Positions 23,598-36,000 are shown, counted from the stretch's first letter. The stretch: DNA of 64,000 nt from Amblyomma americanum (GCF_052857255.1 NC_135497.1:194466006-194530005), one strand, 5' to 3'. Notes: generated from the sequence alone by a model not told the origin. Numbers and translations are program-made.

Positions 23598-25919
23598 CAC
23601 AGGCACATTTATTAACTCCTATCATTAAACCAGCTGATTAAAGTGCAAGACTCTTCATGGCAATCTCACTCCTTTACTGGCAAGACTAAGTACAAAATTT
23701 GAAGTGCATATAATATCTGTTCGAAGCTACACCAACTATCCAGTTACCTAACTATCCATTTACCCAACTATCCAGCTTAAGAAATGTGGCACAAATGTTA
23801 ACAGTGGTTGGAATGGCCAGGGGAATTTAGGAGCAGGGTTTGTAGCAGGCAAAAAATTCAGTTTGGAGCAATAGCTTCGTGTTTTGTAGCAGGAACCCGA
23901 TGGTGAGAAAAGTAAAAATGTGAATACAGACAGTGTTTCAACTAACTTGCATCATGGTTTAAAAAATGACAACGCGCTGCATGAAGATTTGAATGGTGTA
24001 GCGTTGTAGGCAGTTGTCTTGGCCAGGTATGCATATCGTTTTAAATGCGCCTAAATTGCCTTACAGCTTAACAAAGCGAAATTTTGTTGTTAAATATAGA
24101 ATGAAATTTTTTGCCGCAACAGAGGTGGAAATGTCAAGAAGTGCCTGTTTTGGTAGTTTTTGTCATATCACTTTAGCCTGGTTTCTTTCTAAAAAAGCCC
24201 GCGAGATATAAAAATTGGCAAGTGATTGGGCTCCTGCGTTAAAATGTTAGCACTCTCAAACGTGCTCAGACTAAATGAACTCAGTTAAGGAAAGCCAAGG
24301 TGAATATACAGGTCACCGTTCACAGCAATTGTTCAGGGATCAGCGCAGCCACTATGTTTCATTACAGTTATGATGCTGCAGCAGGAGCACAACCACACCA
24401 TCATCATTTCACGGCATAGCAAAATTTTCTTGCAGCCCAGCATTGCCATGCCTCTTGTGACTATATGTTTACTGCGCATATGATGCCCTTGGCTCATGGA
24501 ACACCGCTATTTTCTTCCACTGATGAGTTCAGCATTGCCGAGTGCATCCCACATGTTCCAATTCTTATATTTAAGTGTTTGCAAATAAGGGGCTCTGTTC
24601 AGACCTCCTCGCACCATAACTATAATTCAAGCTCATGTGGCAGACGATGTACAGCAACTACATAAGCGAAAGATCATGTGAGCATAATGTGGTAATGTGG
24701 CTCACTTTAGTTAGAACTCCTAATTATATGAACCAACTTTCTATGCTGAAAGTATGAATTAACAGGGTTCTACTGTATGAACAAATTGGAAGCTTGGATG
24801 TTGATGGTGCAGTTATGGCGAGCGCGAATAAGGTCCGTGGAATCGAGCTATCCCCTGGAGTGTGTCCAAAATCTTTATCATGGTCATGGGACACATGACA
24901 GTGCTGCATAAAAGTCCAATAAATCTAGCAGGATTAAAATTTTGTTCTACTTGAGCGTCTTAAAAGCAACATTTTTCTTTTCATATGCATTTCCTGTGTT
25001 CAATAGGGCCAGTGTTGGCAACGCCGCCAAAGCAGATGTGCAAAATGCAAGCATGCAATATACCAACAGCAGATGATCAAGGGCTGAAAAGCGAAACGGG
25101 ATGGGGCTGAACTCCACAGGTCATCTTTCTCGTCACACATAGGGAGAAGGAACCAGTCATTACATTAGGTAGCAGCCTAAGCCCTTTCCCATTCGCCGCC
25201 GCTCCTGTTGATGGAATAGTATTCATCAAACACCACCAATCTGTAGCAGCACGTAGCATGGAGATGGTCGGAGCAATTGGCGCAGCATTCCCACCACTGT
25301 GATGAAAAGATCCTGTCAACCAATCTGCAGCACGCCTAAGCAAGCTATACCAGCAATGGCAAAACTTTGCTTCTTTTCCAGCAAAGTGACATCGCAGGCG
25401 TACGCGGCTAATCGCATATTAAACGTGATATATGTTTCAGCGCATGCAAAACGCCAACGCCTTCTGGTGTGAACTACAATATGGCAGACACGTAAATTTT
25501 CGAAGCAATTTGGTCCAGAACAGAAACCTAGTATACATGTATTCCGGAGGCACAATGCACTACGCTTTTTAAAGCCTTCCGTTATTAGAGATCACATCAG
25601 CTTTAACGCGCTAATGACGTACCTAAACTTCGAGTTAAAGTAGTCTGCGAGAAAACACCGATGCACAGAGTACCCAGTGCAGGCGAGGTGCTATACCGCA
25701 CAGTACGTTCACTGCTAAAATGAGAGCGACTAGTGCATAACTGTGCACAGGGATGTGGCCAGTGCGAAGCACTAGAGAGCTGTTCTGTGCACAAGCGCAA
25801 AACAGCCCCGGTGAAGAAGTTTCACTGCACGAGCAATGATTACGCTTTCAAGTTGACGAAACGACATCTAACCTAAACCAAAGGAAGTTTCTGCATACAG
25901 AACTACATAATCAACTTAC

Positions 25920-26100
25920 CTACAGCATGCCTTGTGCACGCGATTCCACGTAGAAATATGCATGGCAAGGTGATGGCGAACGAGCCACAACACGGAGCAC
26001 CGAAATCTCGGTCAGCTGTGTTGTAGTTTTCGAGCTAGGACTAACATGGGAAAGGTCCTCGGGCCAACCAGCACCTCTCAGACTACGCACACTGGCAAGG
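25920..26100 (-). other. Candidate non-coding first exon of the kelch gene
   Basis: On the minus strand the sequence GGCATGCTGTAG is followed by GTAAGTTG, a textbook donor. No long coding frame ends here, which fits a 5' UTR exon. The upstream (higher-coordinate) limit is unknown; 26100 is only a working value. Confidence 0.4.
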
Positions 26101-26844
26101 ACACAAGCCAGGAGAGTTCAAATATACGGTGCTAACAGATTTATCACCGATCCCCAGTAAGATATTAGTAAGTGGGCGAGCGCCAACAGTAAGTAAAAGC
26201 TCGGGATTAGCTCACGACCTCTAAAGTGAAAGCGCAAAAAAAAAAAGTTCGGCTACGGTAGCGCTTATGTTGGCTTGTGCGTAAGCCAGCGTTACAAAGA
26301 AAAAAAAAAGAAAGGCACTGAACAAAATGTTGTCTATCTCCAATCTTGTGCTGTCTTCCTAAACAAGATTAAAAATGAGTTTTAAAAATATCAAGAGTGC
26401 GTGATATTTTTAGCCAATGAAAGCAAGGAAAGCAGCAAGCTTTGATGAGCTCGGCCAGATTTCTATGGCTTGGCGCATAACAAAGTCTGAGTAAAACGCA
26501 ATCACTCAGTTTTAATTTCTCGCAACGTTTCATTTATCGTTGAATATACACGAGCTTTTTATTTACCTCTTTGTACCAGTCGCAGACACATGTTTGGTTT
26601 CAGTAACCGTGGCCAAGATCAAGCGCGAAGACATGCTGGTTGAAGCAGTTTCAGGTTGTAGATGCGTGAATGACGAAAGCCTGCGGTTGAGAATTTCGAG
26701 AACGCCGAGTCAGACCACTGACATTGCGAAGTTTTTGTACTGTCTACATCTGAAACATGCAGCGGTAAATAAGAGATAACTTCAGCATTAAAGCACTTTT
26801 TATATCACCATATTTCGTAATGAGAACCGAAACCGAAACTCACA

Positions 26845-27052
26845 AAAAGATGGCGCTATCAACGCGTTAGTTTTGTATATATACGTTTATTCTTCCTGAA
26901 CGTCTTTTCTCGAGAACAAGCAAGCGTGGAAGCAAGCCTAAGTTGCTGGTAGGCCGAAATTGTTTCCTGCGATCGCGGTGCATAAGTCTGGGGCTGTGCC
27001 CAGGGTCGCTGATTGCAATCGATAAATCGGTCAACGATTCTCCGCCACAGCT
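26845..27052 (+). promoter_or_regulatory. Candidate plus-strand promoter and first exon
   Basis: An AAAGATGGCGC motif (YY1-like) at about 26846 is followed by a TATATATAC stretch near 26875. A possible donor CACAGCT|GTGAGTATGC lies at 27052/27053. Together with the minus-strand donor at 25919 this suggests divergent transcription from a region of about 1 kb. The only plus-strand gene seen is the MARVEL gene 31 kb away, so the link is speculative. Confidence 0.25.
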
Positions 27053-27063
27053 GTGAGTATGCG

Positions 27064-30000
27064 AATTTTCGAATTTATCGTATTACATGTAGAGTGCATA
27101 TGTCCGATGCGGGGTGCTCGGGATAGCGGTGCGCAGAACAATCCGTAAAAGGCTACACGGGTAGTCGGTCCGGCCGACTTGATTTGTTACGGAACGTTCA
27201 ACTGCCGGTCAGCACAGGGAGGAAAGATTGAGCGCGCGCCGGGTGTATCCGCCCTGGGCTGACCTGCCGATCACAGTTACAGCTTTACGGATACCGTTGT
27301 CAACCGCGCCACTAACGGAGTCTTTACGGGTGGGAGCGGCGCTGAACTCACTCAGGCTGGGGAAGGCACAGTGGCGCGGTCGGCGTAGACACGCCTACAA
27401 ACAGGAAACGTTCTCGCGCGCGCGCGCTCATCGTCTTGGTGGCTGCTTGACTGACTTCCTTGATATTGTAACCTTATGTGTGGCTGTGCACTGGGCGCCC
27501 GAGTGTTCGCGCTCGCGTGAGGCTGCAGTGAAATGAACTTGGCCACGTACTGTTCTGACGAGCTCTGTACCAGTCTCCGATTCTCGCTACGCTCCATTCT
27601 ACTGCTCTCTCACGGCAGAATGTACACATCGGTTGTTTCAGTAAAATTAATATAGTTTCGGCTTGCCTTAGTTTCGGGCAGCTAATTAACGGAGTTTCGC
27701 ATCGTGTTGTATTAACTATGCGACTTCTAGGCTGTATTGTATGTAAGTAGGTCGCGCACGCTACTTTCGTTTAGCTCTTCATTTCATCTTTTGTTCTTTC
27801 TTTTTTCTCTGCGACTTTGCTACTTTGGAAACTTCGCAGTCCCTCCTGTGCAGCTTGCGCGCCTGCGACGATCCTTGCGTGGGTATTGTTCGCTATGGTG
27901 TCGGGTGACTCACAGTTGGGGAGGAAAAGGAGTCGTTTTCATTTTTGCACTGTGCATTCTAGAGATGGGAGATAAGTGGACTTCGGTGAGTTCGTTTTAA
28001 TCAAACAGGTCTGTGTCTGGTGGTCGCAGACAACGAGAAATTATGCCATAATTTACTCAAGTGCTGGCAGTCTTACTTATGGGAGAGAGAAAACTAGCTA
28101 TCAAAATGATTAATAATAAATTGTTAATTTCGCCTTCACCGGCGCTATTGCCCTGCGAGGGTTATTTCATTACCTTGGGCGTGTGGTATGCGGCGTAGCT
28201 GGATTTGAAACCCAACGCTGCCCGAGTATGTGAATGAAAAAGGCTGCTTATGTGCGTGTAGGGTGCGCGATGGTTAACATCCTTTGTGTAAGACGCTCGC
28301 AATATCCGTCCGATCAGACTTTAGACTGCACGCGGCAGTTTAGCATGTTGAGGTGGTGTGGTTGAGAAATGTACTGAAGTCTGCTTGGAATTATTTGAGC
28401 GGTTTTGACCAGAGCTAACTGTTCTTGTGGTCTGTTTTCTCGAAATGACGGTGGTATGCTGCCAGTATCACTTATCCGTTAAAGGCTAAAATTAACGTTG
28501 ATGAAAAATCGTCCATCTGTGAGCTCACTGCTACGGTTCGATTGCGAGTCGGCTTCATGCAGCTTTTTGCTTCGTGTCTTTGTTGCAGTGTATGGGTACA
28601 GCGCTAGGGGGTTGTTCCGCATGGCGTCATGGGAAGAAGTCAAAAAAAAGGGGGGGGGGGGGGGGGGGGACGACGTATGCAGCTGCTGTTATTGGGGGCG
28701 TCTTTGTGTTGTTTTGTTTTTGAAGATAATCAAGCAAGGGAAACCAAGAACTTCGGCACGATACAAACGTGCGAAACCTTAACTGCTCTGGAGCGCCGTG
28801 TGCTTGGCGCCGCCTGTAGGAGGAAGAGCCGTCGTTTTGATTAAAAAAAGTGGGGAAATTGAGGGTGGTTGAGGACTTACCAGAAGACGGGCGATATGGT
28901 GTTTGCCTTGGCTGTTTTCTTCAAGCATCTGAGTGCTTTCTGTGGTCTTCTTGGGCTCATCTTGGAGTTCGTTTCTGTGTTATGACTTATAGCTAGCAAA
29001 GAGAGAGAGAGCGATAAGAGAGCCTGAGTTCAGAGGCGGGGCGCTAGCAGAACAGAGCGCTTCTGTTCACGTCCCGCCGCTGTGCTTTAGTGCTGCACCT
29101 GTGTGAAACGTACTGTACCAGCAACCGGCTTGAGTGAATGCGGTGCTTTCACATCCCTTTTCAGTAATGTCTGCGCACGTGCTATTTCCAAACCCCAGCT
29201 CTTCAAACAAATCGTGCTTTTCTCAGGCAAGTGGCTGGGGTCCGCCCGTCGTTTGGCGGTCTCTTTTTTTTGGTTCGCGCCCACGGTGTTTGCTCTGCGC
29301 GATAACGGACGCCTTGTTTACGTCGCGGGGAGATTAAAGTGACGCTCCTGTGGAGGGGCCTGGCTCCCAGGAGGAAGCACGGGATCGATGCCGGCCGTGT
29401 TTGCGCCATTCCGGTCCAGTGCCGGTGCGCGCCGCATCATGCGGCGTCGCACCTGTTGGGGCGCGCCGCTCGAGCAGAGCAAAGAACGATACGAACGGCA
29501 TCGGACGGGCTGTGGAAGAGCGGCGCGCCTGTGCTAGGGTCTTTTGTTTTGTTTGTTTGTTTAATTTCACTTTGTATTTTTAGCTGGACGGCATTCCTGA
29601 GCAGCGGCTATGTACCGCATACGTCACTGTCGCGCTTGGGTCCGCGTGATGAAACTAAGGGCGGTGCCAAGCACAAGTTAGGAAGCAGGGAATTTACTGT
29701 CCAGGTTTTTTCCGGTGTCGATTGCGAAGGAGGGAAGAAGAAAAGCGGTAGAAACGAAACCTCGAGCAATTTCTGCGGGGCGCACTCAAGCCAAATTAGG
29801 GTTTTCTGCAATGGGCAAACTCAAAGAGCTCGGCGTACGGCGCTTTTCATATGGTTGAAAGACGAGTTTTCCTATATTGCTGCATGCAGCGCTAACACCA
29901 GCCAGGCGATGCGGGCTACTGAGTGGACAAGATGGCGGACTTGCTTGAGAACGCATGCGCGGTACAGCGATGTTGACGAGGATCCTAGTAGCTGTAAGGC

Positions 30001-32247
30001 GCTTCAGTGTTGTACAGACGCCAGTGCATCACTGTGTGACGATGGAGGCCTTGATGGCTTGGAGACCCGTGCATGGCGCCTTCAAAACATATAGCACATT
30101 AGGGGTCTGCGCAAGAGCTGCAGCGTCCTCCGCAAAAATTCGATTATTAATCGAGAGTGCTCCGGAAACGGTGCGTACTCAGTGTAACTGGGCTGCCCTT
30201 GGCCTCAAGCCAGCACAGTTCATTGACAGTTGTTTCTGCATCGTTTCGTCACCATTGACTAAACGCGGGTGTATCATTTCACCAGTTGTTGTAAAGCTTT
30301 TCTTCTGCAGCGGAAGCGCACGGACTTGCATCGTCTTTAATTTCAGCAGCTCCGTCACTAGACATGTCTGCAATATTATTTGGCTCTGGAAATGCGCGGT
30401 CAGTGTGGATGCCGTCACCGGTGGTTTAGCGGTCAATAATGTTTGTTACAGTCTGGCCCTCGAAGGTGTGTTTTGCGCTGTGATGAAAACGAGAATGATA
30501 AACTGTCCTTGGGGGTAGGGGAGTTAGCTTTCTTCTCTGAAGGTGCTCTGTTTCTGTGGCACCGTACACGCACGAATATGCTTATAGAACCATTTGACCG
30601 TTGGGGAAAGTCGAATTACTGAAACGCTCAGTCTATGAATGCGACCACAGCGTCATTTTCGCCAAATGTACTCTACGAAAGAGCTGTCGGGCGGCCACAT
30701 TATTTCAGTCATGCTATGATGACTGCAGAATTGCCGGAATATAATTTTTTTTTTTACTGACCCTGTGTGAAGCGTTGTGACACGTGCTTCACTGCAGAGG
30801 GAAGCGACACCAAGAAATCGGAGCATTATTTGTTCGTCTTACTTTAACGATCATTATACTTATAATCCGGTTATTGTTGAGTGCAGTGAACTTCAGCCGT
30901 CGGCAGTGAAATCAGTGGCGTAATTTTCATGCTATGGTTAAGTCGCAGTAGGCCTTATGGTTCGCTTTAGTCGATCGCCCGAAAACTCCTTGGCCACCGC
31001 CATCGTACTTTCCATGCAGTCTTTTCAAGATTTAATATTTCGGGTACTTCGACTGTTGCCTGCACGGTTCCACCAGGACCGAATTGATCGACAATCGGCT
31101 GCACGTTTCTATCTCGATTCATCTGCTTATCTATGCGCTCTCCTCGTTCATTCTTCTCCTTGACACGTCCCTGGGTGCACTCGCGAATGGTCGGATATTA
31201 TTCACCCAAGGGATTAGTTTTGAGCACCTTCCGGTCAGGCGAAGCAGATGCAAGTCCCGGTAGTCTTGTAGAAGAAACTGTGTGCACGTGCCAATTTTTG
31301 CGTGGAGTGCTCGGTTATATTAAAATCGGGATACATCCATCCCTTCACTGCCTGCTCCGACCTTTTTTCCAATATCTTTTGTCCCGCCTTGAATGTAAAT
31401 AATATGTGACACCGAAGTTAGCGCATTATTAATACGCTGCCGCGTGGTTCGGTACTTGACGTGTAGCGGTGACGGGCTTGGATGCAAGAAATTCTTGCGT
31501 GTGACTGAAACGCTCACTTATTCCCTCGTGACGAATCAAAGAGCTGATTGCTCCTTAGACTGACCGAACGGGTGCTATTTGTTGCCCTTGCTTATCATGC
31601 GACACCGTGACGATGTAGTGTATTAAATAGTTCGTATTGTTGAATTGAATGTTGGTGTATGGCCTGGAACCTCCTCCAGCTCGTTACAGTGCATCGAGAG
31701 TGCTGGGCAACGAGTCTGTAACGGAGACAGTGAAGGGAAGCCATATGAGGCAGTGGATGCTGCAGTTATGAGGCGAAGTAAGGGTGTGTTTTGAGCAGCT
31801 TTCGCCGAGAAATCTCTTCCTTGTCACTGGCAAGCAAAGATCTATCAGCCATTTTCTCCATTCGGCATTGGCTCGAGTTGACGTGTACCTTGGATGAGAA
31901 AATGCATTTCGTTGAAAAATGCTGTTGACGGACAACTTTTACCTAGTTTTCGGTGCATTGTAGCCACATTCGCTTATATGCGTCATAAAACCGATCACAA
32001 CGCACAAAGCCTATATTTCTGTGGAGTTGAGGGTGCTGCGTTCCTCAGATTCATCGTCCTTAGCCTAAGATCGCATTTACGTAAGGTTGCCCATGCAAAG
32101 TTGCCCAATTCGCCGCACTTGTATATTAAAAGAAGCAGCTTAGTGGGGAAACAAAAATAAGCTCAGTTGGATATTTTAGAGCGCAGCGAGCCGTTGTTCT
32201 CGATGCAGCAGTCAACTAACTGCGTGTCTGCATATGGCTTCAGTACG
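27064..32247. other. Gene-poor stretch
   Basis: No domain-bearing frame was found. The longest is a 251-codon plus-strand frame at 29339-30094 in GC-rich sequence; it is low in recognisable features and may be chance. Near 29929 there is AAGATGGCGGAC next to an NRF-1-like ACGCATGCGCGG, the kind of motif pair found at housekeeping promoters. A poly-G tract sits at 28650-28669 and a GA run near 29000. Confidence 0.35.
28650..28669. repeat. Poly-G tract
   Basis: About 20 consecutive G residues after an A-run. The length is likely unstable and may be an assembly weak point. Potential quadruplex. Confidence 0.8.
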
Positions 32248-32270
32248 CCCCCCCCCCCCCCCCCCCCCCC
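32248..32270. repeat. Poly-C tract
   Basis: About 23 consecutive C residues, followed by a CT-rich segment. Length is likely variable. Confidence 0.85.
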
Positions 32271-32425
32271 TTCTCCCTCCCGTAACACACTACCGTGAGC
32301 AACCCGACACTTTTGGGTTCTTCTGAAACGCCCCTCTTGGTTGGCTTTCGTAACACTTACCCCTCCCTCCCTTACGTTGTTGCCCCCAAGGTTTTGTGAT
32401 CCTCCTAAAGGCAAAAGAAAGGGGG

Positions 32426-32446
32426 GAGAGAGAGAGAGAGAGAGAG

Positions 32447-32527
<81 letters not shown>
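32426..32527. repeat. Compound (GA)n-(TG)n microsatellite
   Basis: Roughly 12 GA units switch directly to about 38 TG units. Frames of repeated Cys-Val here are artefacts. Confidence 0.95.
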
Positions 32528-32530
<3 letters not shown>

Positions 32531-32533
32531 ACT

Positions 32534-32708
32534 GGGTGTTTCACCGAAGATGCTCTGCAATTTTTTAAAACTGGCTTTTTGAGTTGGAAGAGCGCATCAG
32601 AATACAGCGAAGACGTGCCAGCTAGTATGCTGGTTTATTTATATTCGGTAAACATTTTGCCTATTGCCGTTAGTCTCCTTATTTATTGAGAAGCATGTAG
32701 CCCACCAT
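32534..32708 (+). mobile_element. Dispersed repeat starting GGGTGTTTCACC (family G), truncated
   Basis: Matches the left part of the copy at 52585-52760: the same GGGTGTTTCACC start, a 'tttgagtt(g/a)gaag' block, and 'ccttatttattgagaagcatgtagccca'. It breaks off where the hAT-like termini start at 32709. Confidence 0.6.
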
Positions 32709-32936
32709 CAGGGAGTCCGGAACTTTTTCTTTTTTGAGTGGGGGGAAGACTTCGAGCTTATTTCGTTAAGTATTTAATGCTCATTTGCATAATAAATTTT
32801 ATATTTTTATTTTTATTTTTGACTCCGGAACTTTTTTAGGGGAGGGGGGCAAGACTTCAAGCTTATCTTGTTTATTTATTTATTTAATGCTAATTGACGT
32901 AATAAATTTTATATTTTTAATATTTTTTATTTTTCA
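32709..32936. mobile_element. hAT-like terminus, duplicated in tandem
   Basis: Two tandem units of about 110 bp. The first starts CAGGGAGTCCGGAAC and the second GACTCCGGAAC. Each goes on to a T-run, a G-run, AAGACTTC(G/A)AGCTTAT and an AT-rich AATAAATTTTATATTT end. They match the right end (read inward) of the element at 10308-12038. Confidence 0.65.
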
Positions 32937-33157
32937 ATGCTGAAAGGATGATTCAAACTGTCAAGTTGTGGTGACGACACTCCAGCAGTCAGAAAGACAA
33001 CGAAAAGGCTTCCAAAAGAAACTTCAAGGGGCTGACTCACGCCCACTAAGAACTGAATGCTTGGTTTACGTTACTCATATACGAAATGCTTTACAACTGG
33101 CTACGAAGCCAAGTAGCTCAGCCCCACTGTGCTTTGCATTAAAAGAGTCCCAGAATT

Positions 33158-33465
33158 ATATAATTGGTTTTTGGGGGAAAGGAAATGGCGCAGTATCTGT
33201 CTCATATATCGTTGGACACCTGAACCGCGCCGTAAGGGAAGGGATAAGGGAGGGAGTGAAAGAAGAGAGGAAGTGAGAGGTGCCGTAGTGGAGGGCTCCG
33301 GAATAATTTCTACCACCTGGGGATCTTTTACGTGCTCTGACAACGCACAGAACACAGGCGCCTTAGCGTTTTTCCTCCATAAAAACGCAGCCGCCGCGGT
33401 CGGGTTCGAACCCGGGAACTCCGGATCAGTAGTCGAGCGCCCTAACCACTGAGCCACCGCGGCGG
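33158..33465 (-). mobile_element. SINE family A, full length
   Basis: Complete on the minus strand from CCCGCCGCGGTGGCTCAGTG at the right end, with the B-box strand GGGTTCGAACCCG, to the CCAATTATATAA tail at the left. A further copy in the same orientation begins about 20 bases on. Confidence 0.9.
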
Positions 33466-33485
33466 GGCTACCGGAGAAATTGAAA

Positions 33486-33795
33486 ATTGGCTTTTTGGGG
33501 AAAGGAGATGGCGCAGCATGTTTCACACGTACATCTAGGCGGACACCTGAACCGCGCCGTAAGGGAAGGGATAAAGGTGGGAGTGAAAGAAGAAAGGAAG
33601 AAAGAGGTTCCATAGTGGAGGGCTCCGGAATAATTTCGACCGCCTGGGGATCTTTAACGTGCACTGACATCGCACAGCACACGGGCGCCTTTGCGTTTCG
33701 CCGCCATCGAAACGCTGCCGCCGCGGTCGGGTTCGAACCCGGGAACTCCGGATCAGTAGCCGAGCGCCCTAACCACTGAGCCACCGCGGCGGGTC
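33486..33795 (-). mobile_element. SINE family A, second copy of a head-to-tail pair
   Basis: Complete head on the right (ACCCGCCGCGGTGGCTCAGT on the minus strand), B-box and body. It differs from its neighbour by scattered substitutions and an altered ATATATG region, and has no clear ATT tail. A 243-codon frame across both copies is read-through of SINE sequence. Confidence 0.88.
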
Positions 33796-34249
33796 TGCCG
33801 GAGCCGCATACTTGTGTATCAGGAGTGTACATTGTTTACGGAGGTTGCTTCATTCCTTAGCGCGTCCATAAAAAAACCGCTCCTCCTTCGGGCCGCGAGG
33901 GGTGGTTTCGCGAGTGCCGGTGAGTGCGCCCTGCTGTTTGGTTGCCTTCTGGTTGTTGGAAGGTTGCCTTCACAAGCATATCGACGTTGTGATGTGCGGG
34001 AAAGAGCTCGGATTTTTGAAGTGTCCGTGTAAGTGAAAAAGTTGACGAAGCAGGCCGTAATTAATAGAATCGCGCGTTTTAAAAATGTTATCAAAACCTC
34101 GTGCCAGATATCGACCTGAGTGGCTTACGTTATAACCACTGTTCACCTACAGCGAAACACTGAGGGTATGACGCGATGGCGTTAATGGGTCAATGCCCGT
34201 ATATGCGGTATCGGTCATTCTCTGGTCCACGTTCATAGATCGTACCCCT

Positions 34250-34810
34250 GCCGGCGCAGTGGTCAGCCCCGGCAGGTGGCTGTTTCGAACACAACCACCG
34301 GTGGGGTTTGTGAGACCCGGGTTGCTCTTCCCTATATAATTCTTAAAACAGCGCGAACAGAGAGCGCGTCGGTCGTGTGCACGTCTCTTCTCTGCGTCGT
34401 TGACCTGTTCGCGCTGTTAAACGAATGATCGGCCACGAACTCGCCCAAGTTTCTACATTGCTCCTCCCGAGCAACCTCTCGCGATCAGTCATTAATTTAC
34501 CTGCCTCGGTGGGCAGGTTGTGATGGCGTCACATGGCCTAGGGGGCCCAACTGCCACCTGGGTTGCTAATCCGGAGATTTTTTTCGTGGATGCTTCGCTC
34601 GCGGCCAACGACGCTGACGACGATGATGCCGGCTTTTCTGCGACACGAGTAAAAGCTCTCCGAAGTAGCACAGAGGTCTCCGACGGCATTATGACAAGCA
34701 TGTGTGTTTTTCTTTGTTAGTATCCACTGTGGAACATATATCGATTGCCCTGGCAGTAAAAATAGTGGTCGCTCGATACTGTTTCGTGTTTTCATTGCGA
34801 TAGCGTCGGC
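34250..34810 (+). mobile_element. MITE-like repeat, copy 2 (family M)
   Basis: Contains AGGTGGCTGTTTCGAACACA, GGTGGGGTTTGTGAGACCC and GGTGGGCAGGTTGTGATGGC as in the other two copies. A TGCGATAGCG block near 34796 resembles the terminal repeat of copy 3. A hairpin segment interrupts it. Confidence 0.6.
34347..34418. repeat. 72-bp inverted repeat inside family M copy 2
   Basis: Perfect 14-bp arms AACAGCGCGAACAG (34347-34360) and CTGTTCGCGCTGTT (34405-34418) enclose a 44-bp loop. It lies between the two conserved blocks of the host repeat and is absent from copy 1 at 18.2-18.7 kb, so it may be a separate insertion. Confidence 0.7.
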
Positions 34811-34839
34811 GTCCTTCGCGCTGTAGCCAGCCATGGCAT

Positions 34840-35450
34840 TCCATTGCCGCCTCACCCAGCAGACGGTGTGCTCCCCGCTCCGTCTTCAGTCTGGCCGCAC
34901 GAGCTTCCGTGGGCGTGCCGCGCAAAGAAGCACCCGTCGCATCTATTCAAAAGCAAACGTCTCCAGTGATGCGGCACGAGCATCGGAAGGCCGCTGGGCT
35001 CCGGTAAACGCTTTCGCCACCTCGGAGCGCTCGGGACTCCGCGGAGTTGCTCGCGGTATCCATTTGTGCGCAGTGTCCTGTCCTCGCTCGCCCGTGGTGT
35101 ACGCGCGCGCCTTCCCAGCTGCGCGAGGCGGGCGGATGGCGGCGCCGGCCTCCGTTGCCCTGCATGCTGCTGCGCGGACGTCGGGCCTTGGCTGGGGGCG
35201 CTGCGGTTCATCGCAGGGCGTCATGGGTTCCTCGCCCCTTGTGCCGCCGCGTCAGCCCGCAGTCGGCAGAGTGTCACCGCCTCTGCTCGTGAGCCGCAAA
35301 GGGCGGCGGCCAGCGCTTAGCCTTCGGCATGAACTTTACGTGTACGCTCCTTCTTATGCCCAAGAAGTCGTTGGGCGTGGCCCGAGGGTGCGATATGCGT
35401 CATTGCGCTTGTCCACATGCTGTGTTAGACATGCCACGCTGATGGACATC
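34840..35450. other. CpG-rich segment without recognised gene
   Basis: Dense in CG dinucleotides, with overlapping long frames on both strands (up to 212 codons, plus strand). None has a recognisable domain; such frames are expected in GC-rich DNA. It could be a promoter-type CpG island or unrecognised repeat. Confidence 0.35.
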
Positions 35451-35464
35451 AAACAAAAAAAAGT

Positions 35465-35483
35465 GGATTAGCTCAGCTAATCC
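35465..35483. repeat. Short perfect palindrome
   Basis: GGATTAGCT, one base, then AGCTAATCC: 9-bp arms around a single base. Too short to classify; probably part of a dispersed repeat. Confidence 0.5.
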
Positions 35484-36000
35484 AGGATATACAAAGCGAA
35501 AGATGTCGGCGTTCACTGTGTTCATTGGCGTTGGCGTTGACGATGTTCTAGACGACGATGATTTTTTTTTGGAAATGAACAGCACATAACTGGCTCCCTA
35601 GATATGGGGCCGCCTCATTCGTGCTTTGACACATGTGGCGGTGGTGAGAGATGTGGCCTGAATGCATTAGCGCTGACAGCGTTGTGGCTGACATGCGTCA
35701 CTGCAGCAATAGCTAGGCCGCAGCGTTCATTTGGTGGTCAATCTCTCGCGATAAACCATTCACTGCATGCCACCTCCCAGGGTGACAGGGAGGTCGCGCT
35801 GCCTATCCAGTGGGCGGAACGCAATCAAAGCAGGCTTTTGCAGTTGGACACCAACGCCTCGTACTACATGAAAGCGAGATTGAGGTCTCCACTGGCCCAC
35901 AGAGCCGGTTGTGCGCCTTTCCTTTCGTGAAAATGAACGGCCTTTGCAAAGTTGTCAACGCCAATGAACTCTATGAACGCCGTCGGCTCACTTGTGTTTG

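Larger units (their letters stand above)
15145..25919 (-). other. Proposed first intron of the kelch gene
   Basis: Bounded on the minus strand by donor TAG|GTAAGTTG (exon ends at 25920) and the acceptor before 15144. No other credible coding exon lies inside. It carries transposon remnants described separately. The parts between them (15145-16009, 18700-20738, 23600-25919) are AT-rich and show nothing recognisable. The pairing of this donor with this acceptor is inference. Confidence 0.5.

Noticed and set aside
32248..32527. CRISPR-like or satellite array
   Set aside because: Only homopolymer and dinucleotide repeats without spacers; the host is eukaryotic.
32341..32689. Cys-Val repeat proteins
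   Set aside because: Translation of the (TG)n microsatellite in two frames.
33101..33832. 243-codon minus-strand frame
   Set aside because: It runs through two consecutive SINE copies; the apparent repeated protein is SINE sequence read through.
34833..35471. 212-codon plus-strand frame in CpG-rich DNA
   Set aside because: Overlapping long frames exist on both strands here, as expected from GC-rich sequence; no domain recognised.
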